A stretch of DNA of 64,000 bases, from the NCBI RefSeq assembly GCF_947496075.1, contig NZ_CANMBJ010000002.1, forward strand, positions 682,001 through 746,000, written 5' to 3'. Below are positions 24,434 through 32,479 of this stretch, piece by piece. Source of the stretch: an uncultured Tateyamaria sp. GTDB lineage: Bacteria; Pseudomonadota; Alphaproteobacteria; Rhodobacterales; Rhodobacteraceae. How positions within the stretch are numbered: position 1 is the stretch's first letter; every line of letters begins with the position of its first letter. Under the pieces are notes generated by a model, which was given only the letters and a program-made list of their open reading frames with translations, was not told where the DNA came from and searched no databases. The position numbers and the translations under genes are program-made.

Positions 24434-24484
24434 ATGATGCCATTTGGTATCATATTAATGAGATACCTTTTGGTATCATGTCAA
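24434..24484 (-). promoter_or_regulatory. Promoter with two ArsR-type operators
   Basis: Site A (24434-24453) is ATGATGCCATTTGGTATCAT, an inverted repeat with one mismatch. Site B (24462-24477) is the perfect GATACC-TTTT-GGTATC. Their centres are 26 bases apart. A TTGACA box reads on the minus strand at 24484-24479, directly next to site B, so a repressor bound at B would cover the space between the -35 and -10 regions. The likely binder is the ArsR protein encoded in the operon. Confidence 0.7.
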
Positions 24485-24520
24485 GCCGCTTAAATCCGTG
24501 CGCAGGTTGGGTGCGCTAAG

Positions 24521-25276
24521 CTATTCAGAAGATTGCGTAAATCCGTATGTCTCAAGTTCCTCCGGCAGCAGGACATATATCTGGTTTGGTGGCGTCGACA
24601 GGGCGTGCTGCATGACAAGCGGGTCGATTCCCATCTCGTTCAGGTAGGTCATCACCTCAGCCTGGCCGCGCTGGATGTCTTCGACTGCGAAGGCGGCGGG
24701 CAGGAAGGTGTTCTGGCCGAAATAGTGTTGGTGCACGCCGACCGATGCCGCGTCGTCGATGGTTCGTATTGTCCCAGCCGCCAGAAGGTAGGGGCAGGCG
24801 GAATAGCAGAATTCGCCTGCGAGCATTTGGGTGCCGATCCCTTCACGCCGGATCACGCGCCCCAGTGCGAGTGCGTCTTGGACCGACCCTCCGGGGCTTT
24901 GCAGGATCAGCGTTTCGGGGGCGGGGTCAGCCTGCGCGATAAGGTCCGCGAGCCGGTCTGCGTCGCCTGCGCTGATTTCGCCCTCGAGCCGGTAGGTGGT
25001 GCCGCTGGCCTGTGTCAGTACCAGTCGGTTGGGCAATTCGCCCGGATCGCGGGCGGGTTGGGTGACGGGGCGGTCGCGGTCGGGGCGGAAGGTGCGGCGC
25101 TGGTCGCCGGGGCGCACCGGTTCTGTCAGCCGTGGGGCATCGGGGCCAAAGCTGGGTAGGCGCAGGCCCTGCATGTCGCCAAGGATCAGCAGCCCGCCGA
25201 TCCCCACTTGGAAGATCAGCACCCCCATCAGCACGCGCGCGATGGGATTGCGCTGCTTGCCCGTGGCGGTCGTCAT
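24521..25276 (-). CDS. Membrane-anchored ClpP-like (crotonase-fold) serine protease homologue
   Basis: A 251-residue protein with one N-terminal hydrophobic anchor (about 13-33), a proline/arginine-rich linker, and a ClpP/SppA-like domain from about residue 84. The oxyanion-type SPGGSVQDALALG is at 127-139. FCYSACPYLLAAG at 156-168 places the probable nucleophile at Ser159, and VGVHQHYF places a His (182 or 184) about 25 residues later, the spacing of ClpP. Catalysis therefore looks possible. The gene overlaps the upstream coiled-coil membrane protein gene by 4 bases. Confidence 0.82.
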   Translation of the reverse strand: MTTATGKQRNPIARVLMGVLIFQVGIGGLLILGDMQGLRLPSFGPDAPRLTEPVRPGDQRRTFRPDRDRPVTQPARDPGELPNRLVLTQASGTTYRLEGEISAGDADRLADLIAQADPAPETLILQSPGGSVQDALALGRVIRREGIGTQMLAGEFCYSACPYLLAAGTIRTIDDAASVGVHQHYFGQNTFLPAAFAVEDIQRGQAEVMTYLNEMGIDPLVMQHALSTPPNQIYVLLPEELETYGFTQSSE

Positions 25277-26550
25277 TCGGCGACCCGTTTGGGTGGGGTT
25301 GGGGCCTTCACCGGCTCGGCCGGGGCGGTCATCGTGGTTTCGACGTCGCGCAGGGCCACCATGGCTGCGCGCAGTTCGGCCAGTGTCAACGTGTCCTCGA
25401 CCGCCGCCCCTTCGCGTCCGCCGCGGATGGCGGATTGGGTGATGGCCAGGATGAACACCAGGACGGCGGGCAACAGGTCGATGGCGATGGCCCCTGCCCA
25501 GGAGGGCACGAAATTGCGGGCGTAGAGGATGACCGCGTCGGCGGAGGAGATCGGCGTGTAGGTCACATCGGTGGCCGGTTCCAGCGCCTGTACCGTCTGG
25601 GCGGCTCGTTCGAGCGTGGTGGCGCGTTGGGCCAGCACTTCGAGCACCGAGGTGATGGTGGCTGCCTGATCGGTGCGCCCCTGTTCGGTTGTGCTGTCAA
25701 GCTCGGGCAGGACAACCGAGGCGGCAAGGTCCTGGGCCGCGCGTTCAACAAGCGGGGCCACCGAGAGCTGGCGTATTTGTGTGATCAGGCCCGCGAGCCG
25801 CACCGCCTGTTCCGAGAATTCGACGCTGCGCGCCTCGACCGGGCCGGGTTCGACAGTGAGCGCGCGCATGCGGGAGAGGATCACGTTGCCCTCGGCAAAG
25901 GCGCTTTCGACAAGCGGGGTTTGCGCGCTGATTTGCCCTTCGAGCCCGGAGAGTTCGGCGGCTTTCTGGCGCAAAACACGGAACACGGCGCCGCGGCCTG
26001 CGAGGCCCGAGAGCGCGCCGGCGGCTTCCTGTTCGGAGAGATCCTCGAATGACTGGCGGACGCGGGCCACGTCGCGTTCGAGGGATTGGCCTGTCAGCGC
26101 GACTTCGTGCGCGCGTTCGAGGCTGTTCTGGTAGTCCTGCACGGTTTTGGCGAGGTGCTGTTCGACCGCAGCCGATCCGGCGAGGGCTGCGGCGTTGAGC
26201 CAGGATGACATGGCCACGATGGCAAGTGATCCGACGCCCATGGCCACGATCAGCCCGATGCGGGCGCGGGCCGAGCGGACGGCGGGAAACAGGCGCATCA
26301 TGTAGGACCAGAAGACGAAGATGCCGACCGACACGGCGACCGAGTAGGCGATGGCGGCAAAGACCGACATGGCGCCGTTTTCATCCAGAAGGGACGAGAC
26401 CCCCAGATAGGTGTAGATGCCCGACGCGACGGCCAGCACGCCAAGTGCCGTGCCCGAGAATGTGTCGAGCCAACCGAGGTGCCCCTCAAGCTCGCGGGCG
26501 TAGCGGACCCCGCGGGCCTGCCCCTGGGTCAGGCGTGTCTCATCACTCAT
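25273..26550 (-). CDS. Four-helix membrane protein with long coiled-coil domain
   Basis: A 425-residue protein of unknown function. Three hydrophobic helices lie near the N terminus (about 31-52, 61-85, 97-120). They are followed by about 220 residues of Glu/Gln/Arg-rich helical sequence with heptad character (125-340), a fourth membrane helix (349-371) and a short tail. The large helical part thus sits on one side of the membrane between helices three and four. It is the first gene of a pair with the ClpP-like protein, suggesting a membrane complex. Confidence 0.75.
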   Translation of the reverse strand: MSDETRLTQGQARGVRYARELEGHLGWLDTFSGTALGVLAVASGIYTYLGVSSLLDENGAMSVFAAIAYSVAVSVGIFVFWSYMMRLFPAVRSARARIGLIVAMGVGSLAIVAMSSWLNAAALAGSAAVEQHLAKTVQDYQNSLERAHEVALTGQSLERDVARVRQSFEDLSEQEAAGALSGLAGRGAVFRVLRQKAAELSGLEGQISAQTPLVESAFAEGNVILSRMRALTVEPGPVEARSVEFSEQAVRLAGLITQIRQLSVAPLVERAAQDLAASVVLPELDSTTEQGRTDQAATITSVLEVLAQRATTLERAAQTVQALEPATDVTYTPISSADAVILYARNFVPSWAGAIAIDLLPAVLVFILAITQSAIRGGREGAAVEDTLTLAELRAAMVALRDVETTMTAPAEPVKAPTPPKRVAE

Positions 26551-26628
26551 GAACGGTCCCTTCGTGCTGTCGGCTAAAGGTAGGCGCAGGACAGCGGAGC
26601 GCCAAGGGGAAAGCCCGCTCTTGCGTTT

Positions 26629-26643
26629 GTTCAGGTTTTGTTC
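26629..26643 (+). promoter_or_regulatory. LexA (SOS) box GTTC-N7-GTTC
   Basis: A perfect match to the alphaproteobacterial LexA site GTTC-N7-GTTC lies 14 bases before the mmcB start codon. A TTGCGT box at 26621 and TATTCT at 26645 would form a promoter around it, so LexA binding would block transcription. Confidence 0.85.
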
Positions 26644-26657
26644 ATATTCTCGATCTT

Positions 26658-27119
26658 ATGCAAACCACACTTGATCCCGCCACGATGATGCTTGGCCAGT
26701 TGCTGGCCCGGGGTGTGTCGCGCCATCTGGCCAGCCTTGGTCTGGCGGCGGTGGAGGAGTTGGTGCCCGCACGTGGTTTGCGGGTCGATGTGATGGCGTT
26801 GGGGACGAAGGGCGAGATCTGGGTGATCGAATGCAAGTCCAGCCGCGCAGATTTCATGTCCGACCACAAGTGGGAAGGGTATCTGGAGTGGTGCGACCGT
26901 TTCTTTTGGGCCGTGGACGGGGATTTTCCCGTTGATCTGCTGCCGGAGGGGACCGGGTTGATGATTGCGGATGCCTATGATGCCGAGATCATTCGTATGG
27001 CCCCCGAGGACAAGCTGGCACCGGCGCGGCGCAAGGTGATGGTCCAGAAATTCGCCACCCATGCCGCGCGGCGGTTGCAGAGCTTGCGTGATCCTGGGGC
27101 TGGGCTGGGGTGGTCCTGA
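26658..27119 (+). CDS. mmcB: MmcB-family DNA repair protein
   Basis: A 153-residue protein of the MmcB family, first studied in Caulobacter, where it is part of the SOS response and needed for survival of mitomycin C damage. The nuclease-like core is visible as GLRVDVMALGTKGEIWVIE followed by CKSSRADF, reminiscent of the D-ExK pattern of PD-(D/E)xK enzymes (about residues 40-66). A LexA box lies immediately upstream. There is no ribosome site ahead of the ATG and the predicted transcription start falls on or near it, so the message may be leaderless. Confidence 0.9.
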   Translation: MQTTLDPATMMLGQLLARGVSRHLASLGLAAVEELVPARGLRVDVMALGTKGEIWVIECKSSRADFMSDHKWEGYLEWCDRFFWAVDGDFPVDLLPEGTGLMIADAYDAEIIRMAPEDKLAPARRKVMVQKFATHAARRLQSLRDPGAGLGWS

Positions 27120-27339
27120 CCGGGTCCTCTTGCTGCGGCTGCCTGTAGAGTTGCAGGTTTGCGCGGCGATTTGTTTCGCATGTTGACGGTCGCTGTGCGG
27201 TCTTTGTCTGGCTTTCACGAAATTTTGGGTGGCTGATCAATCAGCGCGTGTGTAAGTGTGCGCATGCTGGTCCTCTGCTTGAGCGGCCAAACGACTTCGC
27301 CACATCCTGTCTGACCCCGCTCTGCCAAGGGCCTATGTG

Positions 27340-28392
27340 ATGAACGTGATCCATGTTCCCAAAGCGATGTACCTGGCTGCTTTTCCGCAGATGGCGGTGT
27401 CACTTGCCAGATGCGTTTTGCCCACTGTTTTGATTGCAGTTGTGGCCCTGTTTGGGATGGGTGACATGAGCAGTCGGGCGGATACGGCCGAGACTCGCAG
27501 GCTTATGCATCAGTTGCAAAAAACACGGTTGGACAACCTGATCCGGCACCAACCGGAACTGGCGGCGCTTTTGTCAGGTGTCGGATCGGGTGCCCTGAAC
27601 GCCGATGTGACAGACGATCACGGTGTGTTGCATTTTTCCAGTGGTGTGGATGCGCCGCTTTGGGCGCGGGTGATCGGGCGGTGGGACGACAACGGTAAAC
27701 GGAAGGTCAAATACGGATTTGGTGCGATGGGTCTGCATACCTATGTCACGCCGACGCTTGTTGTTGGCGGCATGATCGAGGCGGATTACCTGTCGCAGGC
27801 GGGTGCCCAGTCCGACAGGGCGGGCGGGGGCGTGATGGCCGGGTCCTATTTCCTGGCGCGCCACGCCAATCAGCCTTTGTTTGTCGAAGGGCGTCTTTTG
27901 CGGGGGCGGGCCTCTCATAGCATCCGCGGTTCCGGTGATGGCGCGCTGTGGCCGGACACGCGGCGCGGTCTGGCGCAACTGAAACTGACGGGTCAGCTGC
28001 GCTACGGCGTTACGACCCTGACCCCGAGTTTTCTGGCGTCATACGCCACGGATGATGTGTTGCCGCGCGGGAGCGATCCGCTTGGGGTGCAAGGCATTCA
28101 GCAGCGCCAGATGCAGTTGGGATTGGAGTTTCGCCACACGCTGCGTGAGGCGAACGGCGCCCCCATCATCCTGACAGGGGGCGGCGCATTCTCGCGGACA
28201 TCGACCCGCCGCTTTGGGCATGATGCGTTGGCGTTGCCAGGCCAGCGCAGTGGTAGCGGTCGCGTGAGCTTGGGCATCAGATTTTCGACCCAGGCGGGCG
28301 GCTCGATTGCGATCGACAGCTTTTGGGGAGGTTTGGGGACGTATGCCCCGGAGAACTACGGCCTGAAGGCTGGCTACGACATTCGCTTCTGA
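27340..28392 (+). CDS. Outer-membrane beta-barrel protein, autotransporter-barrel-like
   Basis: A 350-residue exported protein. A hydrophobic signal segment lies at about residues 20-42, a short helical part (48-70) follows, and the rest alternates polar and hydrophobic residues in beta-strand fashion. It ends in GYDIRF, the terminal Phe expected of outer-membrane barrels. The style resembles the translocator domain of autotransporters but there is no large passenger. Its function is unknown. The ATG at 27340 is used; CCAAGGG lies about 9 bases upstream. The 220 bases before it show nothing else. Confidence 0.7.
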   Translation: MNVIHVPKAMYLAAFPQMAVSLARCVLPTVLIAVVALFGMGDMSSRADTAETRRLMHQLQKTRLDNLIRHQPELAALLSGVGSGALNADVTDDHGVLHFSSGVDAPLWARVIGRWDDNGKRKVKYGFGAMGLHTYVTPTLVVGGMIEADYLSQAGAQSDRAGGGVMAGSYFLARHANQPLFVEGRLLRGRASHSIRGSGDGALWPDTRRGLAQLKLTGQLRYGVTTLTPSFLASYATDDVLPRGSDPLGVQGIQQRQMQLGLEFRHTLREANGAPIILTGGGAFSRTSTRRFGHDALALPGQRSGSGRVSLGIRFSTQAGGSIAIDSFWGGLGTYAPENYGLKAGYDIRF

Positions 28393-28547
28393 TCGATTGT
28401 CTGCGGTCGTCTGTGATCAGCGATTCTCGAAGGGTTTTGACGCGCTGAACGTCACCGTTGGATGAAAAGACTGGCACCCTGCGCCCACATGATGGCATCA
28501 AACGGCGCCGCGAAGGGCGGAGCACAACAAGCGCACCGTACGCGGCG

Positions 28548-28736
28548 TTAGCGTTTCATGGCCCCGGCAGCTTTGGCGGCCGCCTTGATCTCATCCGCGA
28601 TTTCATCGGCCTCTTCGGGGTCGAAATCCATTGGAATTTCAACGCCTTTTGCCTCGACATAGATGCGCACCATGCCCGCGTCGGTCGGGCCGATCTGCAG
28701 GTTGGCTTCGATGTCGCTTTCTTTGTTGATGCCCAT
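28548..28736 (-). CDS. DUF6324 family protein
   Basis: A 62-residue acidic protein, MGINKESDIEANLQIGPTDA onward, which I recognise as the small DUF6324 family of Rhodobacterales. Its function is unknown. I chose the second ATG (28736) because GGAG sits six to seven bases upstream of it and abuts the earlier ATG at 28742. It diverges from an acetyltransferase gene across 81 bases. Confidence 0.78.
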   Translation of the reverse strand: MGINKESDIEANLQIGPTDAGMVRIYVEAKGVEIPMDFDPEEADEIADEIKAAAKAAGAMKR

Positions 28737-28817
28737 GGTCATCTCCGGCGGAAGTTGAAGCCGGGTGCTAGCCCGATCGGGATTGAAAGGCAAGAAGGCG
28801 TCCGCCATGGTCATGCC

Positions 28818-29300
28818 ATGACAGATGTAGCCATACGCCCGTTTCGACCCGAAGACACCGATTGGTTGGTTGATCAGCACGACAGTCTTTATGCGCGCGA
28901 AGCCGGGTTCGATGACAGCTTTGGTCCGCTGGTTCGGTCCATCCTCGAGGCGTTCAATGCCGAGCATGATGCATCCTGTGAGCGTGGGTGGATTGCCGAG
29001 GCGGATGGGCGGCCTTTGGGGTCGATCTTTTGTGTGCGTCACAATGAAACGACGGCCAAGCTGCGCTTGTTCCTGCTGGTGCCCGAGGCACGGGGCAGGG
29101 GTGCGGGGCGGATGCTGTTGGATCAATGCATGTCGTTTGCGCGCGAAACCGGATATGCCGGGATGACCCTGTGGACCCATGAAAGCCACGCGGCGGCGTG
29201 TGCCCTGTATGCTCGTACGGGGTGGGATATGGTGGCATCGAAACCTGTCCATTCCTTTGGACAGGATTTGGTGGAACAGACGTGGGTTTATCGCTTTTGA
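28818..29300 (+). CDS. GNAT-family N-acetyltransferase
   Basis: A 160-residue single-domain acetyltransferase. The acetyl-CoA loop is VPEARGRGAGRMLLDQCM (about 88-105), followed by the typical ALYARTGWDMV near 129. This pattern is similar to GNAT domains fused to MarR regulators, but no regulator domain is present here. The ATG at 28818 gives the conserved start MTDVAIRPFRPED; longer readings run back across the divergent DUF6324 gene. The substrate is unknown. Confidence 0.85.
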   Translation: MTDVAIRPFRPEDTDWLVDQHDSLYAREAGFDDSFGPLVRSILEAFNAEHDASCERGWIAEADGRPLGSIFCVRHNETTAKLRLFLLVPEARGRGAGRMLLDQCMSFARETGYAGMTLWTHESHAAACALYARTGWDMVASKPVHSFGQDLVEQTWVYRF

Positions 29301-29343
29301 TGGTCTTGCAATCGGTCGGCGGCATAGGTATTTGACGCGCAGT

Positions 29344-29420
29344 GCCGCCGTAGCTCAGTTGGTTAGAGCGCCTGATTGTGGATCAGGAGGTCCCCCGTTC
29401 GAGCCGGGGCGGTGGTACCA
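29344..29420 (+). tRNA. tRNA-His (anticodon GUG), lacking G-1 and C73
   Basis: A complete cloverleaf of 77 bases including an encoded CCA. The anticodon stem CCTGA/TCAGG encloses the loop TTGTGGA with anticodon GTG. The acceptor stem is GCCGCCG with CGGTGGT, so G1 pairs with U72, the discriminator is A73, and the base before position 1 is T. The universal G-1:C73 identity pair of tRNA-His is therefore absent, a known peculiarity of one group of Alphaproteobacteria. Confidence 0.95.
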
Positions 29421-29424
29421 TCCG

Positions 29425-29492
29425 CACTTTCGAACGAAGTGAGAAAGTGACGGTGAGGTGAGAGTGTTTTCGAAGAAAACACGCGGCCTCAC
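29425..29492. other. Tandem stem-loops after tRNA-His
   Basis: Two inverted repeats follow the tRNA: CACTTTC/GAAAGTG (29425-29449), then a nested pair with inner arms GTGTTTTC-GAA-GAAAACAC (29464-29482) enclosed by GTGAGG/CCTCAC (29453-29492). No T-run follows, so an ordinary intrinsic terminator is not supported. They may define the 3' end or processing of the tRNA transcript. Confidence 0.5.
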
Positions 29493-29590
29493 ACGCCTGA
29501 ACATCTAGGCGCTGCCATTCGCAATCCAATTGAGCGCCTTGCGGCGTGTTCCATGGTTTGCCTTGGCTTCCATTTCACCAAGACAAAACC

Positions 29591-29890
29591 TCAGTCCAGG
29601 GTGATGGTCTGGCGCAGGGTGCCGGTGACCTGATCGTAGATCAGGATTTCATCGTTTTCCGTTACGATCCCGAACCAATCCGATCCAACGGTAAAAGCCG
29701 TGGCCGTCGTGCCGTCAGGTAGCGTGACCTGATCGGGCAGGGGGAGCGGCGCGGGGTCGGCATTCAGCCGGATGACAAGCAGGGCGACCACCGTTACAAC
29801 GCCCCCGATCATGATGATCGTCAACACCGTCACCAGCCGCCGCAGAAAGGTCAGGTTGGCCGGCATTTCTGGGGTGTCCATGTCGTCCAC
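29591..29890 (-). CDS. DUF6476 family membrane protein
   Basis: A protein of about 99 residues that I recognise as the DUF6476 family of Rhodobacterales. It has a single membrane helix (about 22-42, LVTVLTIIMIGGVVTVVALL) and a short beta-rich domain outside, ending LRQTITLD. The GTG at 29890 has AAAGGAG six bases upstream; the ATG three codons later at 29881 is the other option. It diverges from rluD and the two start regions overlap. Confidence 0.75.
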   Translation of the reverse strand: MDDMDTPEMPANLTFLRRLVTVLTIIMIGGVVTVVALLVIRLNADPAPLPLPDQVTLPDGTTATAFTVGSDWFGIVTENDEILIYDQVTGTLRQTITLD

Positions 29891-30905
29891 GTCCGTCTCC
29901 TTTGTCATTGCGGCTGATCCGCCCGCGCGTCTTGATAAGGCCATCGCCCGCGACGTGCCAGAGGGCGCGGCCCTGTCCCGCACGCGCTTGGCGCGGCTCT
30001 TGGCCGACGGGGCTGTGACCGTGGACGGGACAGTTGCGTCGGACCCCAAGGCCAAGGTGGCCGAGGGGGCTGTGGTCGAGGTGACCGTGGAAGCCGCTGA
30101 GGAGAGCCATATCGGGGCCGAGGATATCCCGCTGGACGTGGTGTTTGAAGATGATGACCTGATCGTCGTCAACAAGCCTGCGGGGATGGTCGTGCATCCG
30201 GCGCCGGGATCGCCCTCGGGGACTTTGGTCAATGCGCTCATGCACCATTGCGGCGATGATCTGTCTGGTGTTGGTGGCATGAAACGTCCGGGCATCGTGC
30301 ACCGGATCGACAAGGACACGAGCGGGCTGCTTGTGGTCGCAAAGTCCGACGCGGCCCATCACGGGCTGGCTGCGCAATTCGCCAAGCACACGGTCGAGCG
30401 CTATTACCGTGCGCTTGTCTATGGCGTCCCTGACGGGAACGATCCGCGTCTGCGCGGTGTGAAGGGAGCGTCCTTTGAACCCGGCAACGTGTTGAAACTG
30501 ACCACGCAGCTTGCGCGCCACAAGACCGACCGGCAGCGGCAGGCCGTATTGTTTCTGGGCGGGCGTCACGCTGTCACGCGGGCACGGTTGGTCGAGCGTT
30601 ATGGCACGCCGCCCGTGTTGAGCCAGGTGGAGTGCTGGCTTGAGACGGGGCGCACGCACCAGATCCGCGTGCACATGGCCCATGCTGGCCACGGGCTGAT
30701 TGGCGATCCGACCTATGGCGGCAAGCGCAAACTGGCCCGTGGGGCGCTGTCCGAAGCCGCTGCTGCGGCCGTTTCCGGTTTTGCGCGGCAGGCGTTGCAT
30801 GCTGCGGTTTTGGGATTCGAGCATCCCGTGAGCGGTCAGATGTTACGGTTCGAAGCCCCGTTGCCGCGGGATTTTGCCGATTTGCTGGCCGTTTTGGAGG
30901 CTTGA
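29880..30905 (+). CDS. rluD: 23S rRNA pseudouridine synthase, RluD/RluA family
   Basis: Converts uridines of 23S rRNA helix 69 to pseudouridine during 50S assembly. The 341-residue protein has an N-terminal S4 domain (about 18-80, LSRTRLARLLADGAVTVDG) and the catalytic motif HRIDKDTSGLLVVAK with the catalytic Asp (about residues 140-154). The substrate-binding ETGRTHQIRVHM lies further on. The start ATG at 29880 shares the bases CATG with a start codon of the opposite DUF6476 gene. rpoH follows after 210 bases. Confidence 0.9.
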   Translation: MSSTSVSFVIAADPPARLDKAIARDVPEGAALSRTRLARLLADGAVTVDGTVASDPKAKVAEGAVVEVTVEAAEESHIGAEDIPLDVVFEDDDLIVVNKPAGMVVHPAPGSPSGTLVNALMHHCGDDLSGVGGMKRPGIVHRIDKDTSGLLVVAKSDAAHHGLAAQFAKHTVERYYRALVYGVPDGNDPRLRGVKGASFEPGNVLKLTTQLARHKTDRQRQAVLFLGGRHAVTRARLVERYGTPPVLSQVECWLETGRTHQIRVHMAHAGHGLIGDPTYGGKRKLARGALSEAAAAAVSGFARQALHAAVLGFEHPVSGQMLRFEAPLPRDFADLLAVLEA

Positions 30906-31115
30906 GCGCCCAAAAACCGCTCGGTCCGACGGTCTTTACATAACCCTGTAATGAACAGCACATGCGCGTGACTGCACGGTTTGAGCCCTGCAAAACCGCC
31001 GTTCTGCATGCGATATTGGGTGCGCGACGACACCCGCCTCTTGTATGCGGTCGGTCGCCGTCCCATATGGAATGTTAAGCCCCTAAACATGAAACGGGGA
31101 TACTGGAGGGACATT

Positions 31116-32012
31116 ATGGCTAATTATGCAAATCTTCCCGCACCCACGCCGGAAGGCGGACTGAACCGCTATATGCAGGAAATCCGCAAATTTCCCCTGC
31201 TGGAGCCGGAAGAGGAATACATGCTGGCAAAAGCCTGGGTCGAAAAAGAAGACACAGGTGCCGCCCACAGGATGGTGACAAGTCACCTGCGGCTCGCGGC
31301 CAAGATCGCCATGGGCTATCGCGGCTATGGATTGCCGCAGGCCGAAGTGATTTCAGAGGCCAATGTGGGCCTGATGCAGGCCGTCAAACGCTTTGACCCG
31401 GAAAAGGGTTTCCGCCTCGCCACTTATGCGATGTGGTGGATCCGTGCGTCGATCCAGGAATATATCCTGCGGTCGTGGTCGCTGGTGAAGCTGGGCACGA
31501 CATCCGCCCAGAAAAAGCTGTTCTTCAACCTGCGCAAGGCCAAGGCCAAGATTGGTGCATTGGAAGAGGGCGATCTGAGGCCTGAAAACGTCAAGCGTAT
31601 TGCGACGGATCTGGGTGTCACCGAGGCCGAGGTCATTTCCATGAACCGGCGCCTGTCGGGCGGCGACGCGTCGCTGAACGCGACCGTCGGGTCCGAAGGC
31701 GAAGGCACCATGCAATGGCAGGACTGGCTTGAGGACGAAGATGCCGACCAGGCGGCTGACTACGAGGCCCGCGACGAGTTGGAAGTGCGCCGCGAGATGC
31801 TGGCCGAAGCACTGGACGTGCTGAACGAGCGCGAGAAGGACATCCTGACCCAGCGCCGCCTGGCAGATGCGCCTGTGACGCTTGAGGATCTGTCGGGTGA
31901 ATATGGCGTGAGCCGTGAACGTATCCGTCAGATCGAGGTGCGCGCCTTTGAAAAGCTGCAAAAGAAGATGCGCGAGATCGCCAAGGCCAAGGGGCTTATG
32001 ACCCCGGCCTGA
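31116..32012 (+). CDS. rpoH: RNA polymerase sigma factor RpoH (sigma-32)
   Basis: The heat-shock sigma factor, which directs RNA polymerase to chaperone and protease genes. The 298-residue protein has region 2 with FDPEKGFRLATYAMWWIRAS (about 87-106), the RpoH box QKKLFFNLRK near 128, and region 4 with the helix-turn-helix ending SRERIRQIEVRAFEKL. TGGAGGG precedes the ATG at 31116. In the 5' region CTTG at 31051 and CATAT 18-20 bases later give only a partial heat-shock promoter match. A strong terminator follows. Confidence 0.96.
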   Translation: MANYANLPAPTPEGGLNRYMQEIRKFPLLEPEEEYMLAKAWVEKEDTGAAHRMVTSHLRLAAKIAMGYRGYGLPQAEVISEANVGLMQAVKRFDPEKGFRLATYAMWWIRASIQEYILRSWSLVKLGTTSAQKKLFFNLRKAKAKIGALEEGDLRPENVKRIATDLGVTEAEVISMNRRLSGGDASLNATVGSEGEGTMQWQDWLEDEDADQAADYEARDELEVRREMLAEALDVLNEREKDILTQRRLADAPVTLEDLSGEYGVSRERIRQIEVRAFEKLQKKMREIAKAKGLMTPA

Positions 32013-32036
32013 TCTCTGGCAAATACTTGATTGAGG

Positions 32037-32064
32037 CACCCCGCCGGGTTCGGCGGGGTGTTTT
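32037..32064 (+). terminator. Intrinsic terminator of rpoH
   Basis: CACCCCGCC-GGGTTC-GGCGGGGTG forms a perfect 9 bp G+C-rich stem with a 6-base loop and is followed by TTTTCGTTT. It lies 24 bases after the rpoH stop codon. Confidence 0.92.
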
Positions 32065-32161
32065 CGTTTCGGCCCCTTTTCTTGCCGCGCTTTGAGAACA
32101 GAGCAACTTGAGGTAGGCTTTGCCTATTGTTTGAGTTCATTCATCAAAGGGCGGGGTCGCC

Positions 32162-32479
32162 ATGCTTATCTTGAAACGATGGAGCGTCATTACGATCATG
32201 GGCCTGATCGGGCTGGCGTTGTTGGGGTATCTGATCGGGTCGGATGCAGGAGAGGCCATTCTGCTATCAGAGACGCCGGACGGTATCGTGCCGCAAGGTC
32301 CCGACACTGGCGGAGACATTGCCGCTGCCGTCACGGCTGTTGCAGGCGCTGTCACAACGCTGGGTGCGGCCGTCTTTGGCCTGTTGGGCAAGTGGACCGA
32401 TTATCGCAAAGCGCAGCTTGAGGTTGCGGCCAAGGAGCTGGAGCTGGAGCAGAAGCGCCAGGCAGCCAAGGCCGAATGA
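32162..32479 (+). CDS. Small membrane protein coupled to the caspase-like gene
   Basis: A 105-residue protein with one certain membrane helix (about 9-27), a second hydrophobic Ala/Gly/Val-rich stretch (about 53-77) and a C-terminal charged helix with heptad character (WTDYRKAQLEVAAKELELEQ). Its stop overlaps the start of the caspase-family gene as ATGA, so the two are translationally coupled. The function is unknown; a membrane tether, small-pore or partner role for the caspase-like protein is a guess. Confidence 0.75.
   Translation: MLILKRWSVITIMGLIGLALLGYLIGSDAGEAILLSETPDGIVPQGPDTGGDIAAAVTAVAGAVTTLGAAVFGLLGKWTDYRKAQLEVAAKELELEQKRQAAKAE

Noticed and set aside
31040-31115. Heat-shock promoter before rpoH
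   Set aside because: CTTG and CATAT are present but the -10 region does not fit the CCTATNT pattern well enough to call.
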